From Phalacrocorax aristotelis (taxonomy: Eukaryota; Chordata; Aves; Suliformes; Phalacrocoracidae), in assembly GCF_949628215.1 (NCBI RefSeq), contig NC_134283.1, positions 22,050,975 through 22,114,974 on the forward strand: a stretch of 64,000 nt of DNA, written 5' to 3'. Positions 36,501-51,500 of the stretch are shown in pieces. A program made the position numbers and the translations under genes. A model generated the notes under the pieces. It saw nothing but the letters and a program-made list of their open reading frames with translations, searched no databases and was not told the DNA's origin. Every line of letters starts with the position of its first letter. The first letter of the stretch is position 1.

Positions 36501-39500
36501 ATGCCAGTTGAGCTGCTTGCAGGAGTGAGCTGTGTACTGCTGAATTACTGATTGAGCTGGAGGTTGTGGGGTAGACCCCAACCTTTGATCAACCATTGAG
36601 GAGCGACACTGCTCAAGTTAAACCGTTGCATTTGCGATGGTGTTCAGGGTGTCAGCATGAACAAAGAGCTGGAGACTGATAAGGGATGTGTAAAGAGTGG
36701 AGCAGGGTGGATCCTTAAGCCCTGTTTGAACTGCCATGCTTCAGCTTGTTTGGTCTCCAGAGCGGCAGGCAAGATCTAGCAAGTCCCAAAGGCGAAATGG
36801 TAAATGTGGACAAGGAGCTGGGTGAGACTTCTTGAACAAGTCTCTTTCCCTTCAGAGAGCCTCTTAAAGCATGTAAGATGTGTGTGAAGCATAATATCTG
36901 GAAGTCTTAAGTCTGTTGCGTATGACTTTGCAATAACAACAGAAAATTGAAAGTACAATGTAGCGATAAGCTGAGGTATAGCCTTGTAATAGTATTGCTC
37001 TCTGTTTTTAAACCATGTGGTTATTGTCTAATAACTTCAAGTCGTCAGTCTTGGAGGTTCTGGAGAAAATGGATTCCCAAAAGTTGAGGTGCCTGTGAGT
37101 CTCATGTATGAGAAACACCAGCAATAATTCAGTTTTGTCAGACTTGGCAACATAAGACCTCTAAAACTAAGCTGAAGGTGTGTTTGGTTTAAGCATAATA
37201 CTATAAGTATTGGTGTATAAAAGAAGGTTCAAAGAGAAAGGATGCTACAGAGTGCATTTCCAGGCAGCTAAAATGTCCATAACACCTTCTTTCCTCACCA
37301 CCTCCTCCTTTTTTAATCCTTCCATTGCCAGTGAATGTGACCAGCGAGCAGAAGTGGATGAACAGGCAGACTTGGGAGCTGCACAAATTTAAGCAGTTGC
37401 TAAGCTTTCTCTCTGGCATAGTTTACCTATGCTTTCCTTTCAGGCTTAATTCTGTTTCGTTCTCTACTGTGGTAAAAGGAGACTTTCTGGTTAGACTCAT
37501 TTGCCATTATTTCCTCCAGTGTTGCTCAGACTTATTTGTTTTGCAAGTCTCAAAAGATGTCTGATCTTAAACCTGTTTTAGTGATCTGAGATCTGCATGT
37601 AGTTGAAATGTATGCTCTCAGTCAACAAAAGGAGCACCTTGATTTACAATGAACTTCTGGGTGGCTCACAGAAAGATGGAAATGTGCTAAAAAGGCAGAT
37701 AGACTTTATGGAGATGCTTCATTGTCCTTTCTAGGCAATACAGAAAGGTTGTCTGGTGCAATTTTCTGGTGACCTGTTTTTAATTAACATGCAAATTAAC
37801 TGCTTGGTGCTGGAGATCAGGATTGCAAATACTAAGTGCTAATATGTGTTAGACTGGGAAATCCCTGGCATGTGTTAAAGCTCCAGCACTGTCTATTTTG
37901 CATTTGCTGCTGCCTGCAGAGAGGTTGCCTCTGGAGGAAGAGAGCTTCTGCAACCTGCTATGAAATGGCTCCTTTGTTTCTCTCTTAAAGAGAACAGATT
38001 TTAATTTTGTGATGTTGATACTTGCGCCCCTTGTAGGGAGTCATTTGAGTGAATTTACTGCCTGGTGTACTAAAAGTGGCTGTGGTGAAAAGGGGCAAGA
38101 TGAGCGACTTCAAGTGTTTCCCTGGAGGAATTGCAGTGTTTTGTGAAGTAATTTATTTGTACCAGTGTTACAAATGCCAACTAAATTAAGAAATTAGCAT
38201 ATTTATTAATGCTTGTCATTACTTAAAATTTGGTTTTTCATTAAATGCTGTACAAGCTATATGTAGAAAACAGCTTTGATCTAACAGGTAGAGATGATTA
38301 GTAAAGGTCTGGTCAAAAAGCGAGGTGGTACCTTTGTCCTTGAGGCATCCGCTTATTTGATGTCACAAAACATCTTATCTTTCCTCTTCGATGTTTTTGT
38401 GCCAATGTTCCCTATTACCAATGATTGTAACAGCTGATTTAGTAATGCATTTTGGCACAAGCTGTATAAGGTACAATAAAACCCCACTTGATTTTCAGAT
38501 TGCAGCTTGTTTCTTCTAGTGTTTGCAGTTAAGAGAAAGATCTTTTGTGCCAACTGAGCAAATTTGAAATGGAAAAAATGAAGCAAATAAGTGCTCAAAA
38601 GCCCTTTTCTCCAAAATGCAACTAAGACTTAAGCTTTGTAAGAGAATTATGTTGAAACATCAAACTGGCAACAAAATTGGGCCTATTTTAAGGTGGAGGA
38701 AAAATGACTTCTAGTTGTATAAGTTCAGAGGGTTAATAATGAAATTGTTTGCTTTTGGATGGAGTCAGCTCTCTGCTTGTGTGCCTTACCAAAGCACACT
38801 GTCAGCCAGTCTCCTGTGAGCTGGCTCCGGTGAAGACAGTGGGAACACGTGTGGTCAGTCCTAAATGGCACTAAACTGCAGCAGTGGAGGGGGTTGGAAG
38901 TGAATCTGCCTGAAATTTTGTAATAACTAGGTTGGGGCAGTGTAGTAGCAAAATTAGGTGGTGTTTGTTTTTTTTTAAGTGGCTTAAATTAGCATGGAGG
39001 CTGTTAATGTGCCTAATTAAAAGGATAGACTTCTGAAAAACCAATCTTGGTGACTTCTAAATTCAGGGGTGTTCTTGCACAGATGGTACTTCACTTTTTC
39101 AGAAGATACTTCCAAGAATTAAAGCATTTCAGCAGAACAACGTCTTACATTATTGTGCTGTTGTGTAAAGCCTGAACATCACGCACCCTTCCTGGCTCTC
39201 CTCTCTTCACAATGTAAGGCATCACTCTGCTAATCCTACTTCCATGGAAACTTTAAATAGAAGATGAGAAAAAGGATCATGGCTTCAGTTTGAATAATTG
39301 ATGGATTAACTCCGATTTGCTTATCTCTAAGGGCAGTAAGAACTGGCTTCTAGTGGTGAGTCCCATCTGCGTTGGTAAAACCTCACTTGTTCTGACAAGG
39401 TTTGCTGCACAGCAGAATCATTGAAGTCTTCCAGAAACTACCTGGGTGTTTTAGAAGTTATCTTACTGCAGAAAGTCAGCAAACTTAGTGCCAAGTCTGT

Positions 39501-42500
39501 GTGGTTGTCTGCTCTGGTTTTGAAGCAATGTGCAGGGAAATTTTTCTATTCTGGGTGTCTGGTACTTCCATGCAGAATCTCTTCTTCCAGTTCTGAAGTC
39601 CAATTGAGCACTTGTGATAACTTGCTGAGCTGAAAATAGCAGGGTTATTGTTTGTCCCCTTAGACTGGACAAATCGTATTGCACCCACTTCCCCTTCCCT
39701 AAAAGCAAGCCACAATTAGTCTTAGTTTGCAGAAGCAATTTTTATTTATGTAGCTGTGGAGCTCTCATCTGCCTTCTGCTGCGGATGCTGTGTTCAGCAG
39801 GTTATATTCGTTTGGTGGCTCTTTAGGAACGGGGAGCCTGGAATCAGTCAAGGACGGTTCACTGGGAAGCAAGAGAAGAATATATGCTTTAATAATACAT
39901 TTTCTTCCCAGTTTTGCAAGAACAAGTGGAACAACTTTATTTTCTGAAGGCCGTTATCTTGTGCAATAACGGTGACTTGAGTTTGGATGTAGGACCGTTG
40001 CTGAAAAGGGGTAGCATTGCTTGTACTTTGAGAAGCAGCTTTGCAAGTTCAAATGGGCAGAAGCCTTCTTTGTCTTAAATTACTTGCAAATATGTGAAAA
40101 ACTACAGTTGCTAGCACTTGTGGTAGCAAGCCTGGGAGCTTAGTCAGAGTGAAATGGCCTTTCTCGCAGTGGTTTGGTGTAGGGGCTCCCTTGTGGTTGG
40201 TGGTTGCACATCTCTAACAACTTGGGTGCCTGCAAAATGCTGGGTTTGCAAGTCTTGAGCTCTAAAATGTAATCACAAATATAACTGAAAGAATAAATTA
40301 GCTTTTTTGCCTCTGCTATTTTTATTTTTAGAAAAATGTATCTAGCACAGGAAGGTGTGTGCATTTCGGTGAAGACTTCAGAATAAGTCCTGAGATTTCC
40401 TGATATTAATCTATAATTCACTGTCATTTCTCACTCAGTTTGCCTGAAGAATTGGCAGCCACTCTGGCACAGTGGGAATCTTTTTATTTATAAAATTACT
40501 CTTTTGAGAGTCAGCCAAGCTGTTCTGTCAGCCTGCAAGCATAACTTCCTCGTGGGTTTCTGCCCTTCTTTGGTTTCTTATGGTAAAAGCCAGATTGATT
40601 ATCTCGCTGGTCCTGTAGAGAAGAAAATACAGAGAGTTTTGCTAGCTTCTGGCCTGCTCTCAGGTTGAGCTGGGCCTGGGGATTGGTTCTGAGGGAGCAT
40701 GTCCCTGATAGCTCAGGTTGACCAAAGTTAATCTCGCACTTACCCTGTGTCATCCTTCTCCCCAGCAGCACTGACCTGTGAGGCTGCTGTGAGAGGCTTC
40801 AGCTTGGTGGAAAGCAAGAAACTAGCAGAAAATTCCTTACAGAAGTTGTTAGGGAGAAGCAGGGAAGGTGGTTTGGGTTTGTTTTGATACTTTTTGGCTT
40901 TCTTTTTTTCTCACACGGTCAACTGATGTATGTTATAATTCACCAGCTGTTCATCTGCTTCCTGAGTTGTGATTGACTTTACCTGAATGACTTTGACACC
41001 TAAAAAGTACCAAAACGCTTTTGCTGTGTAATACAGATGCATGCAAAGCTCTTTATCACTGAGATGGTTTAGATGGACAGTTAATTGTATTGCCCCTCTG
41101 CGCGTTGTGGTAGTGATCATTCTGTTGTTCTCTTCTAAATGCAGGTGACAGGAAATGTTGGTGCTTCAGCAGCTTGAGAGGTGTGAAGATGACAGGCTTG
41201 TTGAAGCAGGGATTCTTTGCAGTACAGTTACGCTGATGTAGTTATGTGTAATACTTCATGAGTGTTTTATTTTGGAGTTAATTGTTTTAGCTCTTCCTTT
41301 TTCCAAGATAAACCCTAAACCAAGAGAAGTTTTCTTTTGCAGAAACAGATTAAAGTTATTCCACAGTATCTTCTCTTCTTGACCTCAGTGTTAAGGTTAA
41401 TTTGGTAATTTGCTAGATTGTCCATTATAAAAATATCCTTGTTAATCTGGTTGCCTCAGGTAATCTGGTAGATGCTATGTTATAGCTAGAAATGTCAACC
41501 TGAATTTACTAAACTCAGTTTTGCGGGCTTCAGGAAGACTGAAACTGTTGCTTTTGGAATGCCTGGCCTGTGATTAAATGAAAATTGTCTGAACATGGCA
41601 GTTCTTAATTTGCTCTAAGGCTTTTCTGTCCTTGCTTCTTGTTTTGAAGGCAATGAGGATGGAGGTAATATATTGCTCTGCTCTCTAGATTGCCTGGGCA
41701 AAGGTGGTGAACCACTCGTGTTAGTGTGAAGCCTGGCACTCACCATGAGCTATGTATTTTCAAAATGCAGCCTACGACAATGCACACACAGACAAACCGT
41801 TGCTCTTGCTGTGTGAAGTCCTGTCTCTTCCTTATTGCACCATATGAGTTCAAAAGTAGTTTACAGAAAACTGTATAATCAAGTCCCATTTATTGGGGGG
41901 GCGGGGAAACCCCTAAGGATTGCATCTGAATGTTGAATAGCTGCTGGAGAAGATTTTGCTTGGGTTCCTTCTCCATCTGCTCTCATTTTTCAGATGCCTC
42001 AAACTCTTGCGATGTCACACAGAGGCTCTTCCCCAAACAATACCACTGTAGCTTTGAATGCTCATTTTCAGTGGATATTTTGGTAATGTTTAATTTTCAC
42101 TTAAAGAAAAGGAAAAAATAGTGCCCCATTAGAGGCAGTATCTGTTGCTAGTGTGTCAGATACTTGTGTACCGCTATCAGGGATGCTCCTGCTGTGCAGA
42201 GCATTGCTTGGAACTGTCTGACTTTTTTCTGGAGATCCGTTTGCTGCATTTAATACCTCTGATATTCTGTGTTTTATCTTCCATTGAAAATTGTCGTGGG
42301 GCAATCATATCGCCAGCCTCTTCTCTTCCTCTGTATTGTATGGTAATCATAAAATGCACATATTAATTATTTGGTAAATTTTTAAGTTTTCCCATTGTAT
42401 GGAGGTTGACTAGTTTTTTCACCCAGGAGAGTTAATTCTTACCGTGAGTAAGAGCTCTTCAAGGCTAGTCAAAGATGATGTGGGAGACCCAAATGGGTGG

Positions 42501-45500
42501 TTTTGGCTACAGTGTTTGACCTGTGCTTAAAACACTCAGATCTCACCTTATTTTTGCAAAAGTTGCACTGCCCCAACGTTTTTTTTCTTATCATTCAGAT
42601 AGAAATCTGCATGCAAGGGATTTACACACTCGCACTTGGTGGAAAGCTGCTTACCTGAGGCTACTGCTGTCAGCTTTTTCCCTGAATGTCCCCAGAAATA
42701 CGCCACTGCCTTTTTGTGGACATGCAAACCACATCGTGTACCTGTGCCACTTGGATAAGGACAGATGACTCTTCAAGTCCTATTCTCAAGTGTTATCTGC
42801 TGGGGAAGATGTTTATTCTGCTTAAGGGTCAGGACAAAACAATCTTCCTGTGTTACCAGGTTCTGCAGTGAGGACTGTCTGGGCTTTGTCATCAGCATAC
42901 TGGAAGTAATCCTGAAAACTGGTCTCTGCAGTCATGGAAATGCACAACAGATAATGCCTAGAGATTTATATCATCATGTTTATTTCTTCAGCCACAACTG
43001 GACTTCAATAGCCTTGCTTTAGTGTGTAGCTTCAATGAGTGCACAGTTATATACAGGCCACCGCCAGAGACTAGCATATTTTCTATCAAGTGGGAATTGT
43101 TGCTTACTAAATGCTTAAAATCTGAAGTTCTCTTTAGATATAATAAAAAAATTCAAGTTATAGTAAGAAGGAGTAGTGCTGCCTGTGTACTTGCCTGCAG
43201 CCCTGCCAGCCTGCCCTGTCTAGTGCAGGTGGCTGGCTTTTAGGTCTGTGTTCTGAGCTTTGTAGCTGATTTTGCTGTTTGTCAGAAATAATCAGGAGGA
43301 AGAATAACCAGCTGTTTCTAGAGCAGTCCAATTGTTGATTAAATTCCTGTATTTTGACAGGTGAAAATTGTTCAGTGGTGGTACTGTGTGGAGCGCTGTG
43401 CTGTGTGTTGGTACAGAGCTGTCTGCAGCAGCGGTGTAGTGTGGCTTATTGCTTTTCTCCCCTCTCCCTCCCTCCCCCGTTATTTTCTCTGTGTCGTTAT
43501 TAGTAGAGAAGCTGTAGGTGTGCTCAGGCTTTTTAATTACAGCTTGTCCTTATTCATAGCTTTTTAAGTAGGAGTTACGGAAACAGTAATTGGAAGGATT
43601 TGTGGGCAGATGTCTGGCTCTCCTGCATACCAGTAAGAGATCTTTCTGCTAACATTGCTTTCCAGAAAGCTCTTTTAAGCTCACTTTTAACATCCAGCAT
43701 CAAACATGTCTTTTTTTAAAGTTGCTCATCTGTGCAAAACGAGTCAGCTATAATTTTTTTGTTTGGCTTAAAGGAAACTATTACTGATCTGGCTGCTTAC
43801 CATGGTATCATTTTAAATCCTCTGAATTACCTTTATGGTCAGAATTTTCAGGCAAAATGCTTGGTTTAATGGCTCTATGTAGCTATTGAGCTGAGCAGTT
43901 TGAGCTGAAAAACCCTAGCGTTTTTTGGAAAGGAGCGCTCAGAAATACAAAATGCACTAAAAGCCAAGTTTCTATGGCAGAGAAGCCCAGTACCTACAGA
44001 GAACGGTGCTGCAGCTCGGTGCCCTGGGCTTCTCCTGGGACCAAGGTTAATTTAAACCCAAGTCTAACCTCATGAGGAAGTGCAGAGCTTAAATACAAAG
44101 ATGAATGTACAGTTTTCTTTGTTTTAATCCTTTAATCAGTGTGGTGAACTGAAGAAAGGTACTCAGTTTGGTCCTGAAATAGGGCATTTGTTTGCATTTT
44201 CTGATGGCAAGCAGAATTTTTATTTGGTAGTTTGTAACTAATCCTGCGGAAACCTTGCTTTAGCAGTGACTGTAAAGACTTATTCCTGTTGATTTTTCTG
44301 TTGAACAAAATCCAAGTGATTTTATGCAGGGTTAAAATAAACATTAGAGTTTGCTTTTCTTCCAGTTATACAAAGAAAATGTTATGATTCATCCAGGTGA
44401 AAAGTTCTGTGGTTGTGTTTAATACCATGCTGGTCCTGTGCTCTTGAAGAAATTATGCCCAGGCAAAGGAGGGAAAAAAACCCAGCATTTAAATTTGTTT
44501 TATATCTAGTCTCTTAAAATGGCTTGCGGCTTGTGTCTTCCTTCCCCTGTATTCTATACACAGATTCCTAAATAGCCCGAGTGCGTGGTGTGCTATGAAT
44601 CAGGCCTGCCAGTGGGTTGATGACTCATTTCCTTATTGGTGCAGATGTGTATAGTAAATGTTTCTGGATAACTCTTTTTATATGAAATGCAGCTCCCCTG
44701 TGAGAAATGAACAGACAGCAATCACTTTCATTTGGTGTGCACAAAAATTTGGTCCTGAAGAAAAGCTCAACTGGCTTTTCTCGCTGAAGACCGCGTGGTT
44801 AGCTTGTAGCAAATGGTAAGTCTTGGAAACTGCTGTGTGCCGCTCCTTTAGGGTTTTTTGATTTCATTATCTTGCTTCTCTGTCAAGCTTAAAAACAAGG
44901 TGCCATTTATGTCAGTGCAATTCTTTAGGTAAATGGTCTAAGTATTTATTTAATCAAGTATGTCATGCTTTTCAATAAGACTTCTTTTTGAATGGCATGC
45001 TCTACCTTTTGGCCAGGCAGGAATGAAGCACTACTATATTTTTCACATCAGTGAAGTCATTAACAGTGTAGGTTTACTGAAAATCTGTTTCATACACTTG
45101 CGCATATAAAATCTAGGTGTGCGTTGCTGAAGTATAGCAGAAATGAGGTAGTAAAGTAAATTGAAGTGCACTAGCTGTGCTGTGTTGCATTAGTCTCCAA
45201 GAAGAAAAAAAGGCATTTCTGATTTTGGTGCTGAGGTCTGCCTGAGCGCTGCACCTTGCAGCTCTGGCGTGAGGCACTGCGCCCAGCTGCCTTTACTTGC
45301 TGAGACATTTATAACTTGGTTTAATGTTGTGATGTATAATTTGTCTGAATGCGGAATGCCTAACAATGTTGTGAATCAGCTAGTTTCATCTTGTCTTTCT
45401 GGTCTTTTCCTTTTTCTTATCGTGGCTCTTACAAAAGGAGAACCAGATGCTGGGGAAATCAATGTACCACAACAATTTGTGTGGCTCCCAGGCAGATGGA

Positions 45501-48500
45501 TTTAAATAAGCAAGAAACTTAGATTTGAATAATTTCAGTCTTGCTTGAACACTCCAGTAATCTTTTAGAGCTTTCTAGTCTGGTGATATTATTTTGTGGC
45601 TAATTTTAGCTTTTATTGCTAAGCTTGGTATTTTTCCTTACTAAATTGATATGATCTGTAATTATTTAAATGCTTGCATCTTAATGTTTCTATCTTTTTA
45701 AATGTTTAAAAATGGGAAAACATTATCTACAGAACTTTTTTCCATGCATCAAGCTGCTTTTGGTTAAAAACGGAAGCTTATTTAGAATGCAGATGATGGA
45801 TATTGTTAAAGTAGAACTGAAGTACTCAAATACTGGATCAGACAGTTGTTTTACGTGGAAAAAATGCTAATACATCTGTCTAGCTTTCCTGGCCATTATG
45901 ACCTTTGAGAATTGAGGATAAGTGATTTTTTTATTATTATTTCTAATGATTAGAAAAAATGGTACTTTCTTTAGTTCTATTCAGTGCCTCTGCTTCAAGG
46001 TACTGAAGCGAATGCCGTTGTAATTAAGAGCCTATTTTGTCCACACATGCGGAAAAGGCTAGATTGTCAGACATCAGTGAATTTCCTGGAGGTGGAAAAG
46101 AAAGGTTTGCTGTAGCAGTGTGTGAGCAGGTTCCCGAGCTGTGTATCAATGGATGGGTTCAAGAGCAGAAGCACCTACCGTGAGTCCCCTGTCACACAGC
46201 TATCCTGTGACTTGAATTCACCAGCATCCTTGTGAATTTTGAATTTGGTGCATCTTGCCCAGTCTTGTTGCTTGAGGGTACAATCCATCAGATGGACTTG
46301 GTGGATGTTTTGGTTCTACAGTGTGCAAGGAGAGAGGACTCAGCTTCTTGCTGCTTGTGCTCTTTTGAATTTCTTTGATTTCATAGTCAGGCTGTTGGTG
46401 GGTACCTCTTCATGACTGAGGCTTCAGTTGACTCATCCTGACTGGTGTTTTTTGGCTGACCCAGATTAACCATAGTTAATCTTGACCCAGTTTAACCATA
46501 ATTCACATATCTGAGAACTGTGAAACAGATAAGTAGAGCTGTTTGAGTGTAACAGGATGGGTGCTCTACCTGGCCTCCTTAAAGAAACTTTTGAAACTCA
46601 TTGTTGAGGGCCTTCTGATTGGGTGGGTTTTTTTGGGTGTTTTATAAAAGACATAAAATCGGTGGTAGATTGTTAGCTGTTACTTGTGCAGCACAGCTCA
46701 ATACAGCCTTCTGAAACACAGGGTAGCATAGAGAGTAGGGATTATTTTGGACATGCATCTTGGGGGCAGCCCTTCCTGTATGGGAAGGACTCAAAATGGA
46801 AGCAGGGCACCGTGGTATTTCTTGGATTCTCTAAAAATAACCTACAGGCTCTTCCTGCTGAGTTCAGTGCATGATGGTGAGAATCCAGCAAAACAGATCT
46901 CATGGGGGAAACTCATACAGGGCTGGAGAAGTCTTCTGGCCTGCTGAGCCAATATCCTAATTATCTGTCGCAGGGTCGTGCTGCTGGCAAGGTGCCATTG
47001 TGGGCTGTGCTGTAGACCTTAACATGCGTTAACGCTTTAGATTTATCTGCACGTATTCCCACTGTGTACAAAGGCAGTGCTGTTTCTTAAGTGAATTTAG
47101 CCTCTTTCTGTGACTTTTGCCTCTCCAGTGTAATGGGATGTGCTATTTTGAATAATCAGAAAGTTTTCAACAGATAATATTATTTGGGTGATTTGGAGAA
47201 TGAGTAGTGTAGCAAGTCCAGCTTTTTTTCCTGACATATGCTGATCTCTTAAAGTATTAAAATCTAGACTTCTGGCCCTCGTGAGCAGTGTCAAGTCAAG
47301 AGCTTGTGTGCAGCATGTGTTGTTTGACATAATGAACTTGCATTAGAACCTGTCCTAACAGTGTTTTAATTGCTGTCACCCTAGCATTGGGGAGCCTCAG
47401 GTTGCCATCGGGTTTTCCCAGCAGCTGTGTGGTACCTACAGCTTTTTCAGTGAGCTTGAGTGTTGTAACGAAGAGAGGATGGACACGGCCAAGGAGGGGG
47501 TGACTGGGCATGGTCACTGAGCATTTGTTGTAGGTTTTTTCACGTTTTGAGTAGTACTGTGATAAAATTGATGCAGTGATGGTGAAATCAGATTGTGGTT
47601 AACTGAAGTGTGAGAAGAACTGAAATGGTTTATTTTAACAGCAGGGAGTTGCCTGGCTCAGGGCTCTCATTCTTTACCTGCCTCTTACTGTGGGTGTTAT
47701 GTTGGAGCCCTGCAGATCTTCCGAAGAAAATTCCAGTGTTTTATTTCAAACCCAGCTGTTAGAAGTGGCTGAACGCTGCCAGTGCTAAGGCTGCTTTTGC
47801 TTTTGAGGGAGACTTCCCCATTGCACTTCATTTGTCAGGAAGGCAGCTGGACTGATGGCCAAGGTCCAGGAGACTTGGTGCTTTCAGGAAATCTCTTGCA
47901 GGGTAATAGCACTGCACAGCTGGCATGAGGGGTCCCTTGGTACATCCTGCCCCCCTCCTTGCCATTGCAAGGTAACAAAAGAGATTCCAAGTATCGCGTG
48001 GGAATACAGGAGGACGTAAGGCAAGTGAAAAGTTAAGATAGTCCTTTTCTTGTAATAGTGAGGGGCTAGTGCTGGGTGTTGTGCAAGAACTCTTGCAGGC
48101 ATGTTTATCTGTGTAATGTCCAGCACTCTTTGGAAGTACTGATATTAAATGTACTTGTGCCTCCATAGCTCTGATCTGCAAGACTTGACAGCCATGATAG
48201 AGGTAATTCCAGGTCTATTTTGTCTCTATCCTTAAAAAATTGGGGCAGGTGGGGGGGAAGAGTAGGGCTCTCACCACTGTCCTGAAGGAAGAAGGGAAGA
48301 CTTAAAAATAAAATTGTACTTCTTGTGGTTTGTGGTTCAGGCTGAGGCGGCTTCTTTGAGATATTTGATTTTTACTGCCTCTAAATAGAATAGCTGACTG
48401 GAGTTAAAAATAGCTGAGTCTGCTTCCCACCTGTTTCAATGCTCGTCTTATTTTGGTTTGGAGGTGGAATGTGTGAATTTACATAATCAGGATTAAAGCA

Positions 48501-51500
48501 GTGCTGCTCATGCCCCTAACTATGGGCATGAGATGCCTATTGCACCTGGGTGAGGCTAGGTGCCCTGAGTGATGTGACATGTGTGCCTTGTCAAAAGAGC
48601 GGGAGGAAAATGCTCCTGGGGAAGGATCTTTAGGAGCACTGTGTGGCTTTCAGTATGGAAAACTGGAGTGATGAGCCTACCTGTTGAATAACAAAGGCAA
48701 TTATGAGTATCAGCTGGTTGAGTGTTTAGAGCATTGTTCTCTGTTTATGCTGAATGAAACAAGAGTCCTTGGTGGGGGAGCCTGGTAATGATTAGAGCTA
48801 TGATCCAGCACATGAGCAATGGCAGTGTAATGAAGCTGCCTGCAAGCGGGGAATGTCGGAGCTTGATTGCTTTGCTTTGGAGCATAACACTTCATTAAGT
48901 TGTGGGAGTGGGGAGATGAGTAAGCAGTGTTTGCTCTGAAACCTGCGCTTGAGCACTGCTTCTCAGGTGCCTTGGGACGCAGAGCTTGCGGTATGAATGT
49001 TTTTTTCTTAGCTTCTGTACAAAGCTAATTAAGAAAGGATTTCTTTAGTTCCAGGCCATGTGCATCCAAAACATTATTCTCTGAGGAGCAAAGCATGGTT
49101 GGGACAGTGTGCTCCTCCTGGGAGACAGGGACTCTACCATGCCATGTACAACAACCTCTTATTTTGTGTGAAACTGAATTTTCCTTCTGAACTCTTCACG
49201 GCTTTTGGAAGCTTTCTGTAAAGTTAAGCTCAACCAGGGGTACTAAGTGATGAAATTTGACCTACTGGGAGATGATGAACATTTTTGATAAAAGTTTTTT
49301 CATTAGCTGTTGAACTGGAATTGTTTGGGAGTCTCCAATCCTTTCTTCACTCATTTCTTTTCTGTATCCCCTAGTAGATGCTGTGCCCTACTGCTGGAAC
49401 CCATTCTGCCTCACTGCTGGAATACTCTTCAGTTATTCTGGGATGTTTCTGGTTGGGGCTATGGCAGAGTCCGGGAAGGTAGCTTGAGAGTTAGGTTGTC
49501 TCAGTGTAGCTTAAACAGATGTATGGGCTGGCTGATGCTGCAGGTGCAGATGTTGCTGTGCTTTCCCACTAATCTGACTGGTGCTGGTGGGACTCCTCCA
49601 TAAGCCCATCTGTACTAGCCTGGCAGAAAACTCTAAAATGGTGAACAGCTTTTGTTCATTTGCTGAGTTTTGGACTCTGCCATGAGCTAGAGCCAGCGGC
49701 AGGGCTGAGGAAGACAGCAGACTCCCTGCCACCTCAATCGGTGGGATATCAGGTTGGTTAAGTAATCTGCTGTGGTTTCACTTGGCTCTTTCTAACAGCT
49801 CTCCTTCTCCTTTCCTCCTCTCCTGTGACACAACCAGCATCCTTGCATGCCTTTCAGTCTCAAGTTTTTGCCAGTGCTGTGAGAGAGCTTTCCAGGAGCA
49901 AATCCTGAAACCTCCTGGCTGGATCTGCAGCTTGGTGTTGGTGCTATGCTTAGTAGCAGAGCTCTGTTGTGGAGGAGTGTTATGGGAAACATGATATCTG
50001 GTAGCAGCACTGCCAAACTTCTGTGGCAAACACATAATTCCAGGGTCTGTCTTGCTCCACAGTGCATCAGGACTGGCTGGAAAAGCCTCCAAAAGGAAGA
50101 AGAGCAGAGACTAAGGGAAGAGCAAACAAACATCAGGGGCAAATTTGCTTTGATCGTGCTGACTGTTGGAACATGCTCTGATGTGTGGATCAGCATTGAA
50201 AGGTCCCTGCTAAGAGGGCTTAAGGGCTTGAGAAGTCCCCTGTGCAGGGAGACAGAAGCAGCAGGGACAAGAGTAGCTTGTGTAAGCGGGCTGTTTGGCA
50301 TGGAGCATGGGACTTCCAGCACAGAGCACCTCTGCGGCCTCTGAGCACCTGCCCTGCAGCTTTGCACTGGAACAGCCAGCTGGGAGAAAGTGATCTGCTG
50401 GTAAGAAATAACCAGCAAAGTTATTTGGCTTGTTAGGTGAACGGAATTGGCGTGTTTTCTTTAATTGTATCGAAAGTGACCACACATCATGGTACATCAG
50501 AAATAAAACTTGAGTGTTTTCTGGTTTGGTGCTTGTGGTGTTTGCACAGGGAGGGATCTCTGCTGTGGAGGGAAGGCATGCAGCCTGCTGAAGACTGTGT
50601 TTTGTGGCAAGCAAATGTGATACAAGCAAAACATGACAGTTACTAAAATTCTGTTGACTTCTTATCAAAGCTACATAGGAAAAGGTAAGGCTTGCTGAAC
50701 CTCCTTGGTGTTCGAAGTAGATACTGAATGCTGGATCCTTCAAGTGTGAGTGGACAAGACCCACTTCATCCTTGACCCCCTTTTCCCTGGCTCCTGGGCC
50801 AGAAGGATCCCCAACATGTTGTGCTGGGGTCTTTTACTCTTGCTTTGTGATATTACTTCTGAATGAGCATACTTGTCCTAATGGTGTCATACTCATGGAG
50901 GATATAAAATGGTAGCATAGGTGGAAAAGTTTGTGGAATCTAGAATTAGGTTAAAACAGTGAAAAGCATGGCAGAATTTGGTGTTTGGGGTGATTTGCTA
51001 GTTGTACTTCGTGTGTGTGTGTGGTGGCTAAAGAAATTGCTGCTGGTCCTGATAATTTGACTTTCATAGGCAAGGTGTGTGTATGTTTTGGAGGTGGTGG
51101 TTGTTAGGTATTTGTGTATAACTTAAGTTTGTGTAAACCAGGAGTGCCTAACCAGTGTGGAAATAATTACTTGGTCAAATGATTTGCAGCATTGCAGACT
51201 TTGGTACTCTAAGTGGGAAAAAGATATGTGAAATAAGCAAAGTATATGGAAGCTGGGAGCTTGATAACTTCGGTGCATGATATATGCACAATACCATGCT
51301 TCAAACTGGCTTTTTTCAAAGCATGAACGATAAGTGTAGAGTCTTTTTGCTGACATGACAACACTGAGTTTGTTTTTAGTACAGACAGTTCACTGGCATT
51401 AGAGACTATTTCAAGCTTAGCTTAACTTCAACTTTTATTGCTCAGTAAACGTATAATTATGAAGCCTTCTCATCTGTCTTGAACTTAAATTATCGCTGGT

